A stretch of 64,000 bases of DNA from Sphingobium sp. Ant17. Its GTDB lineage: Bacteria; Pseudomonadota; Alphaproteobacteria; Sphingomonadales; Sphingomonadaceae. Where the stretch lies: contig NZ_JEMV01000005.1 of NCBI RefSeq assembly GCF_000588875.1, positions 184 to 64,183 of the forward strand, given 5' to 3'. A program made the position numbers and the translations under genes. The notes beneath the pieces were generated by a model that was not told where the DNA came from, did not search any database, and was given only the letters and a program-made list of their open reading frames with translations. This document shows, in pieces, positions 58,179 to 64,000 of the stretch (position 1 is its first letter; every line of letters starts with the position of its first letter).

Positions 58179-59725
58179 ATGGGTGAGCCGGTGAAGCCAT
58201 CGCCATCGGATATGATAGAAGAAAACGGGACCCCGCCCTTTGGTTCGCCGCCATTCCTGCGGTCGCCGCCTTTTCCTGGCATTGCGCCATCGGTCGCTGC
58301 GATCAGCGAGCCGGCGACGCACGTTGATAGGGATATTTCCGATGATCTGTTCGACCTGATCCGCGATGCGCGCGTGGTGGGGCTTTCTGGGCGGGCTCTG
58401 AGGACCCCTGGACGCGGTTGGCACAGGCGCAGAGCGTCGAGGCGGGGATCGAGGACGAACTGGCGCTGGTCGCGGGGTTGCTTGAGGTGCCGGTGATTGG
58501 CCCGGACGGTGTGCGGATCAATCCCGACTTGCTTCGTGCAACTCTCAAGCACCGTATTGGCGCTGCGCATTATCGGGACTGTTTCACCGGCGAGCCGGTT
58601 GGCGCTGAGCATGCCGTTGCCCAGCTTGCCGATTGGCGACGGCATCTGGACGGCAATCAGGGTATTGCCGCTGCGACCGGTATGGCTTTTTGGAAGCGCG
58701 AGGCAATCCGCCATTTCTTATGGGACGGGCAGCGTTCGCCGCCTTTCCTGTCCCCACGGAGAGGGTTGCGACGCGCCCGCTATGGGCAGGGTGCATTGGC
58801 CATCTGGCCTTCGCGCGTGCCGCCGACGTTGGTGGCCCAAGCGCAGGCGCAGGGCGTGGCGCTGGCGCGCGTGGAGGATGGCTTTCTGCGCTCGCGCGGG
58901 CTGGGAGCGGCGCTACATCCGCCCGGGTCGATCGTCGTGGACCGCAGTGGCATCTATTATAATGCACTGGCTGCCAATGATTTGGAGACATTGCTGGCAA
59001 CACAGGATTTCCCACCTGCTTTAGTGGAGCGTGCCGCGCGCCTGCGCGGGCGCATCTGTGCAAGTGGGGTGACGAAATATGGGCAGGACGCTGGGCAGAT
59101 GCTCGACCTGCCTACCGGGCGACGCACGGTGTTGGCCATCGGCCAGGTCGATGATGACCTTTCGGTGCAGCTGGGCGGGGCGGGGGTGGCGGATAACCTC
59201 GATTTTCTCGCGCGAGTGCGGCGCGCCGAGCCGGATGCTTGGATCATCTATCGCCCGCATCCCGATGTGCAGGCCGGGCACCGCAAGGGGCATCTGGCCG
59301 ATGCTACGGTGCTTGCCCATGCCAATGCCATCGATAGCGGCTCGCCGCTGATGGCGCTGGTGCAAGCGGTCGATGAAGTGCATGTGCTATCATCGCTGAC
59401 CGGGTTCGAAGCGCTGATGCGTGGCTGCCGGGTGACGGTCCATGGGATGCCCTTTTATGCAGGATGGGGCTTGACCCGTGACCTTGCGGAGCCGGTTGGG
59501 CGGCGTGGTCGGCGATTGTTGCTGGACGAACTTGTGGCAGCCGCCCTGATTCTCTATCCACGCTATCTGGATCCGGTCACCCGGCTGCCTTGCGGACCCG
59601 AAGTGATGACGGATCGCCTGGCGAGCGGCACCATGGAACCAACGACATGGCTTATCAGGTTGCGTTCAGTGCAAGGGAAGTTGCGACGTTTTATGACTTT
59701 GACGGCTGAGTATGTCCATGGCTGA
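58179..59725 (+). CDS. kpsC: KpsC-like capsule beta-Kdo transferase, with an apparent 1-bp deletion
   Basis: Initiates the Kdo linker of lipid-anchored capsule. Start at 58179 (MGEPVKPSPSDMIEENGTPP). The frame shifts near 58388, where one base is missing between DARVVGL and GSEDPWTRLAQAQSVEAGIE. The following part is intact: LAIWPSRVPPTLVAQAQAQG, ARVEDGFLRSRGLGAALHPP, SGVTKYGQDAGQ and VHVLSSLTGFEALMRGCRVT with GMPFYAGWGLTRD. This matches one capsule-synthesis domain; larger KpsC proteins have two. About 515 residues when joined. It overlaps kpsS by 14 bases. Confidence 0.85.
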
Positions 59726-61001
59726 CGCGCCGACCAAAACTTTCCTGTTTCTGCAAGGACCACATGGCCCCTATTTCGCGATGCTGGCCGAGGCCTTGCG
59801 GACGCGGGGCCATCATGCCTTGCGGATCAACATCAACGGTGGCGATAAGATCGACTGGCCGGGCGACGCGACGGACTATCGCGGTACATTTCGCAACTGG
59901 CCGCTATTCTTTGACGATTTTGTCGTCAATAATGGTGTCACGGATTTGATCCTCTATGGCGACTGCCGTCCTTATCATGCGTCAGCCCATGGCATGGCGC
60001 GGTTACGCGGGTTGCGCGTCCATGTCATGGAAGAGGGGTATATTCGGCCTGACTTCCTGACCCTGCAGGATGACGGGGTGAATGGCAATTCGACCCTGCC
60101 GCTCGACCCGCAATGGTATCTGGCCGAGGCGGAGCGCCTGTCGCCATATGAAGACGATCAGCAGTCGATCCCAGCGACCTTTAGGGTTCGTGCGCGCAAT
60201 ACCATGCGTAACGGAATCGCTTCAGCTTTGATGCGGCCCTATTTCCCTTATTATCAAACGCATCGTCCCCACAGCTTCCTGCTTGAGTCCATAGCCTGGT
60301 GCTATAAATTGTTGACGCGGCAGACCGAGACAAAGCGGTCGCTGTCGGTTTGGGAAGAGATTAAGGGCAAGCCCTATTTCACACTGCCGCTCCAACTCAA
60401 TTCCGATTATCAGATCCGCATCCACTCGCCTTTCGGAAATATGCGGGCTGCGCTGCGCTTCGTGATCAAGAGTTTTGCACGGCATGCGCCCGAAGGCGTT
60501 TTCCTACTCGTGAAGCGTCATCCGCTGGACCCCGGCCTTGTCGCATGGCGGCAACTGACCCGCAGGATCGCCGCGCATTATGGCGTTGGAGACCGGGTAT
60601 TATATCTGCCAGACTGGGACATTGCCGAGGTGGTCAGCAAGTCGCTGGGCGTCGTGACGGTGAATAGTACGGTGGGGACTTTAGCGCTCAACAGCGGCAA
60701 ACCGGTCGTCGTGCTGGGCCATGCTGTGTATAAGGTGCCAGGCGTCGTCCACCAGAGCAGCCTGGATGATTTTTGGGCCGCCCCGCGTCAGCCGGACCTG
60801 AAGCTCTATGCGGCGTTCCGCCGCGTGTTGGTGGACCGCTGCCTAATTCGTGGCGGGTTGCTGAGCGATGAGGGGTTGGCACTGCTCGTGGCCAATGCGG
60901 TCGAGCGGCTGGAGAAGGATCCGTCCGAAGTCCTCGCTCTTCCGCGCTCGCCCCGCCGCCGTCAGCGCGCAATGAAAATAGTGCGCGGTGACGCCGCCTG
61001 A
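59712..61001 (+). CDS. kpsS: KpsS-like capsule biosynthesis protein
   Basis: Partner of KpsC in making the Kdo linker. Of 429 residues: TKTFLFLQGPHGPYFAMLAE, YGDCRPYHASAHGMARLRGL, HVMEEGYIRPDFLTLQDDGV, FLLVKRHPLDPGLVAWRQLT and VVTVNSTVGTLALNSGKPVV, GHAVYKVPGVVH, the usual KpsS order. It overlaps the upstream gene by 14 bases. A tRNA gene on the other strand follows after 49 bases. Confidence 0.9.
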   Translation: MSMADAPTKTFLFLQGPHGPYFAMLAEALRTRGHHALRININGGDKIDWPGDATDYRGTFRNWPLFFDDFVVNNGVTDLILYGDCRPYHASAHGMARLRGLRVHVMEEGYIRPDFLTLQDDGVNGNSTLPLDPQWYLAEAERLSPYEDDQQSIPATFRVRARNTMRNGIASALMRPYFPYYQTHRPHSFLLESIAWCYKLLTRQTETKRSLSVWEEIKGKPYFTLPLQLNSDYQIRIHSPFGNMRAALRFVIKSFARHAPEGVFLLVKRHPLDPGLVAWRQLTRRIAAHYGVGDRVLYLPDWDIAEVVSKSLGVVTVNSTVGTLALNSGKPVVVLGHAVYKVPGVVHQSSLDDFWAAPRQPDLKLYAAFRRVLVDRCLIRGGLLSDEGLALLVANAVERLEKDPSEVLALPRSPRRRQRAMKIVRGDAA

Positions 61002-61050
61002 TCTGAAGCAGCGGCGCTGCCGGCCAGTTAAACGCTGGAGAAGGGAAGTG

Positions 61051-61124
61051 TGGATGCCCGACGAGGATTCGAACCTCGATTAACGGAGTCAGAGTCCGTT
61101 GTCTTACCTTTAGACGATCGGGCA
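61051..61124 (-). tRNA. tRNA-Gln (anticodon CTG)
   Basis: On the minus strand a full cloverleaf is read: acceptor TGCCCGA / TCGGGCA, D arm GTCT / AGAC, anticodon stem ACGGA / TCCGT around loop CTCTGAC with anticodon CTG, T arm CGAGG TTCGAAT CCTCG, and encoded CCA after discriminator T. Total 74 nucleotides. The gap to its right holds a decayed gene, but no integrase. Confidence 0.95.
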
Positions 61125-61570
61125 TCAGGGAGGCCGTCAGGCCGCCGGAGACGCGCAGATAGGCGGGGTTTTTCGCGCGGTCAAGAGCTTCTCGATCGGA
61201 CACGTCTACTTTTTGGGGGGGCGGTTGAAACCGCCAAAACCAGATGTTCAGGTCAAAGATGCGACATATATTGCCATTCGTCCCAAGCTGACTTCCGCTA
61301 AAAACTGCATGCCACGCACCGCTAACCAGCGGCAAATGGACCAATGCGTCAAGTAGCAGCGGTCCAGTACATCGCCGGCGCGCCCATACCCATGTCAGAG
61401 CGAAGGTAATTGGCAAATGGAGTGGACCAGGACTGCGCTTACCAAGAGCGAGAGGATGATGACCGACCAGTCGTCCGGCGACAGGGAGGCATCGACGCGG
61501 CCGCTTGATGCGGGATAGGGAGGCTGACATCGATGGGCCCGACGCCGTTGATGAACCCTGTCTTCCAGCG
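61125..61570. other. Gap of about 445 bases with a decayed gene
   Basis: The stretch holds no intact gene. Its central part (61265-61500) is a broken modB remnant, described separately. The parts next to the tRNA (61125-61264) and next to the methyltransferase (61501-61570) show nothing recognisable. Confidence 0.5.
61265..61500 (-). pseudogene. modB: Remnant of a molybdate ABC transporter permease (modB)
   Basis: Reading the minus strand from about 61500 gives ASLSPDDWSVIILSLLVSAV, then in another frame PITFALTWVWARRRCTGPLL, LDALVHLPLVSG. These match the start of ModB permeases ('LSPxEWxAlxLSLxVA', 'LPxGIALAWxLARRxFPGxxLLDALVHLPLVLPP'). The copy is frame-shifted and lacks most of the protein (about 60 of 230 residues remain). 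No modA or modC is present, so the locus is decayed. Confidence 0.55.
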
Positions 61571-62419
61571 TTAGGATTTGCCCTTGAGTGCGGCAGCCAA
61601 CGAGACCGTGGCGCTGCCACGTCGGGCAGGGGCGGCCTGGCTGGGGTCGGGTTTCCAGCCGGACAGATAGACGATCGCCATTTGTTCGGCCGTTCGTCCA
61701 TCCGAGTCCGCCGCTTGCGCAAAATGGGCACCCGCGCGCATCAGCGTTTCGCGCGTCAGCACGGGCGGTGGCTCTGCCAATCGGTTGCCTGCGCCCATGC
61801 CGCGCAGATCATGCATCAGTCGCATCACGTCCCCATAGCGGACGTCGAGCGTCTCGCCATCGGCCACCGGCATCGCAAAGCCTGCGCGGCTGAGCAGATC
61901 ACCCGCCGCGCGGACGTCGACCTGGGGATGGATGTGCTGACCGGGGCGGTCGCCTTCGCCCGCCAGTAGCGCGGCCTTTAGTCGGGGCAGACTTCCCGCG
62001 CCGGTGAGGGCGGCGAGCATCAGGCCGTCGGGCCTGAGGATGCGGCGCATCAGGATCAAGGCGCCGGGCAGGTCGTTGACGCTGTCGAGCGTACCGCAGG
62101 CGATGATGAGGTCGAAACTGTCATCGGCAAAGGGCAGGGCATCCTCGTCGCCCTGCACCCCGCTTGCGCCTCGTGCAGCAAGGAAGCCCGGATCCGCGCA
62201 GGCGACGCGCCTGCCCATCGCTTCCAGCGCCGCCTTCGCGCTACCGTCAGGGCAGCCGATCACCAGCGCTTCGGGCAGGTCGCGCTGCACGTCGGCCAGC
62301 CGGTCGAGCAATTCATCCAGCATGGCGCGATACAGAAAGTCGTGATCGGCAAAGCGAGCGATCATGCGGTCGCGGCCATGGGCACGGCGCGATCGGTCGA
62401 ATATGTCGGGGGCGGTCAT
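61571..62419 (-). CDS. SAM-dependent methyltransferase-fold protein (BioC/NDUFAF5-like)
   Basis: A class I methyltransferase-type protein of 282 residues from 62419 (MTAPDIFDRSRRAHGRDRMI). ALVIGCPDGSAKAALEAMGR is a motif I variant (GxPxG), VACADPGFLAARGAS follows, DEDALPFADDSFDLIIACGT and LDSVNDLPGALILMRRILRP (post-I/II) are typical. The arrangement resembles NDUFAF5, which assists complex I assembly in mitochondria and alphaproteobacteria, and BioC. The N-terminal 'xFDR...R.R' helps that view. It is divergent from comF. Confidence 0.8.
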   Translation of the reverse strand: MTAPDIFDRSRRAHGRDRMIARFADHDFLYRAMLDELLDRLADVQRDLPEALVIGCPDGSAKAALEAMGRRVACADPGFLAARGASGVQGDEDALPFADDSFDLIIACGTLDSVNDLPGALILMRRILRPDGLMLAALTGAGSLPRLKAALLAGEGDRPGQHIHPQVDVRAAGDLLSRAGFAMPVADGETLDVRYGDVMRLMHDLRGMGAGNRLAEPPPVLTRETLMRAGAHFAQAADSDGRTAEQMAIVYLSGWKPDPSQAAPARRGSATVSLAAALKGKS

Positions 62420-62459
62420 GGTGGGCCTTGTGCATCGGGCGGCGAGCGGGGACAAGCAG

Positions 62460-63209
62460 ATGATGTCCGTCTTGCCGCTTCTCAAGGGCGCGATCCGTCC
62501 GTTAGTCGATTATGCGCTGCCACCCCGCTGCCCCGGCTGTGGCGCGATCGTGCAGGAGGATTTTGCCTTTTGCCTCGATTGCTGGGGCGGGATGGAATTG
62601 TTGGGCGAACCGTGTTGCGCGCGCTGCGGCCTGCCCTTTCCCCATGACATGGGGGAGGGAGCGGAGTGCGCGCGGTGCCTTGCCGATCCACCGCCCTTCG
62701 ACAGCGCGCGGGCGGTGCTGGCCTATGGCGATGTCGCGCGCACCGTTGCGCTGCGACTCAAATATGGGCGGCGTATCGGCCTGGCGCGGCTGATTGCGCG
62801 ACAGATGGTACGCCATGTGCCCGATAGTGGCGATGATCCGCCGCTGATCGTGCCAGTACCGCTGCATCGCTGGCGATTATGGGGGCGGGGGTTTAACCAG
62901 TCGGCGCTGATCGCCGATCATCTGGGCCGCCTAACCGGGTTGCAGGTCGAAAAACATCTGCTGCTGCGGACCCGGCGGACCCAGCCTTTGCGGGGCATGA
63001 ACCCGGCGGCGCGGGCGAAGACGGTGCGTGGTGCTTTTGCGCTGACGGATGGGCATGGGGTGAAGGGCCAGCGCATCTTGTTGATCGACGATGTTCACAC
63101 CAGCGGCGCGACAGCTGGAGCCTGCGCAAGGGTTCTACATCGTGGCGGGGCGAGTCATGTGCGTTTATTGTGCTGGGCACGGGCCTTGCCGCGCGACGCT
63201 GCGGATTGA
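62460..63209 (+). CDS. ComF-family protein (phosphoribosyltransferase domain)
   Basis: Linked to DNA uptake in competent bacteria and probably nucleotide salvage in others. A zinc-ribbon-like N-terminus (PPRCPGCGAIVQEDFAFCLD, CCARCGLPF, AECARCLA) is followed by a PRTase domain with PVPLHRWRLWGRGFNQSALI and the PRPP motif RILLIDDVHTSGATAGACAR. The start at 62460 or 62463 is chosen; ATGs at 62403 and 62418 are in the divergent gene's start region. Length about 249. Confidence 0.88.
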   Translation: MMSVLPLLKGAIRPLVDYALPPRCPGCGAIVQEDFAFCLDCWGGMELLGEPCCARCGLPFPHDMGEGAECARCLADPPPFDSARAVLAYGDVARTVALRLKYGRRIGLARLIARQMVRHVPDSGDDPPLIVPVPLHRWRLWGRGFNQSALIADHLGRLTGLQVEKHLLLRTRRTQPLRGMNPAARAKTVRGAFALTDGHGVKGQRILLIDDVHTSGATAGACARVLHRGGASHVRLLCWARALPRDAAD

Positions 63210-63259
63210 CAAAGCGGCGCGCACGCCCAATTTCGAACGCTAAGGAGTATGACAGGCAT

Positions 63260-63517
63260 ATGGCGAAGGTCGAAATCTATACCAAGGCATTTTGTGGCTA
63301 TTGCGCGCGCGCCAAGGCGTTGTTCCGCGACAAGGGCGTCACGTTCGAAGAATATGATATCAGCATGGGCGGCCCCAAGCGCGAGGAAATGCTTGCGCGT
63401 AGCAATGGCGGGATGACCGTGCCGCAAATCTTCATCGACGGCGCGCATATTGGTGGCAGCGACGACATGGCGGCGCTCAACCGACAGGGCAAGCTCGACG
63501 CTTTGCTCGGCCTCTGA
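63260..63517 (+). CDS. grxC: Glutaredoxin 3 (GrxC)
   Basis: Small thiol-disulfide oxidoreductase of 85 residues: VEIYTKAFCGYCARAKALFR with the active site CGYC in place of the common CPYC, then GGMTVPQIFIDGAHIGGSDD with the cis-proline TVP and the glutathione-binding GGSDD. ATG at 63260. It lies between comF and a nitrilase-family gene, a conserved arrangement in alphaproteobacteria. Confidence 0.93.
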   Translation: MAKVEIYTKAFCGYCARAKALFRDKGVTFEEYDISMGGPKREEMLARSNGGMTVPQIFIDGAHIGGSDDMAALNRQGKLDALLGL

Positions 63518-63522
63518 CCGAA

Positions 63523-64000
63523 ATGCGCGCCGCGCTGTTCCAGATGACCAGCGGGATCGACCCCGCCGCCAATGCTGCCGCGATCGTGGAGATGATCGCG
63601 CGCGCCAAGGGTGAGGGGGCAGACATGCTTTTCACGCCCGAAATGGCGGGCTATCTCGACCGCGATCGGACGCGCGCAGCGGCGACGTTGCGCTGTCAGG
63701 CGGACGATGGCGTGCTGGCAGCGGTCCGAGATGCTGCGGCGCGCGAAGGGCTGTGGGTGCATATCGGCTCGCTGCCGCTCAAGGACGAGCGCGCCGACGG
63801 CCGCTGGGCCAATCGTAGTTTCTTGATCGACGATACAGGTGCGATCCGCGCGACCTATGACAAGATCCATTTGTTCGATGTCGATCTGGCGACCGGGGAA
63901 AGCTGGCGCGAATCGTCGGTCTATGGGCCGGGGGAGCAAGTGGTCGCGGCCGATACGCCCTGGGGACGGATGGGCTTTTCGATCTGCTATGACATGCGCT
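63523..64000 (+). CDS. Carbon-nitrogen hydrolase (nitrilase superfamily, Nit1-like), cut by window edge
   Basis: 159 codons remain; the gene runs off the right edge. The catalytic triad of the nitrilase family is visible: E in ADMLFTPEMAGYLD, K in RATYDKIHLFDVDLATGESW, and C in WGRMGFSICYDMR. The spacing and 'HLFDVD' fit Nit1-like amidases that repair deaminated glutathione, or omega-amidase. The start overlaps nothing and follows glutaredoxin by 5 bases, so they are likely co-transcribed. Confidence 0.9.
   Translation, partial: MRAALFQMTSGIDPAANAAAIVEMIARAKGEGADMLFTPEMAGYLDRDRTRAAATLRCQADDGVLAAVRDAAAREGLWVHIGSLPLKDERADGRWANRSFLIDDTGAIRATYDKIHLFDVDLATGESWRESSVYGPGEQVVAADTPWGRMGFSICYDMR

Noticed and set aside
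60688-61731. 347-aa minus-strand ORF across kpsS end, tRNA-Gln and methyltransferase
   Set aside because: It runs antisense through kpsS and a tRNA; only a short middle part resembles ModB, which is annotated as a remnant.

Overview
The window looks like a chromosome segment of an alphaproteobacterium of the family Sphingomonadaceae (Sphingobium or Sphingomonas type). The reasons are the high G+C coding style, the NDUFA12 / DUF2155 / aat cluster, the fused ThiS-ThiG, the KpsC/KpsS capsule genes and the mosaic inverted repeats typical of that family. This is judged from gene content; no database search was run.

Bases 1 to about 15,000 are the right part of a prophage. It holds a large-terminase gene cut by the left window edge, a T7-type endonuclease I, many small phage proteins of unknown role, a KAP P-loop ATPase (likely cargo), a serine resolvase with a res-like site, a small-terminase gene and, at the right end, a large serine integrase. 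The integrase abuts a 3' fragment of a dedA gene (15015-15227), so the prophage appears to sit inside dedA. Within it, 4100-4465 combines an AT-rich tract, five direct repeats spaced exactly 11 bp, and a structured leader RNA whose terminator loop is complementary to the upstream stem.

From 15,200 the chromosome is ordinary: xerC, a metallo-hydrolase, nadA/nadC (NAD synthesis), RNase T2, rplJ/rplL, a (p)ppGpp synthase/hydrolase, a LytS/LytTR two-component pair, a dipeptidase, the aat-DUF2155-NDUFA12-DUF192 cluster, recX, a fatty acyl-AMP ligase, a GGDEF-EAL protein and a ParA-like ATPase.

At 43,855-50,058 a TonB-dependent siderophore receptor is split by a 4,059-bp transposable element (45262-49320). 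The element has perfect 26-bp terminal inverted repeats, a target duplication, one IS1-like transposase and seven passenger genes, including an XRE-ImmA metalloprotease with an unknown partner. After it come arsC-accC-accB, aroQ, thiSG, the SCOT CoA-transferase genes around a HAD phosphatase, a HIT protein, three capsule/glycan genes, tRNA-Gln, a decayed modB, a methyltransferase, comF, a glutaredoxin and a partial nitrilase-family gene.

At least eight genes carry an apparent single-base deletion, including accC, which should be essential. All are deletions, so uncorrected long-read assembly error explains them better than gene decay. Those genes are annotated across the break.
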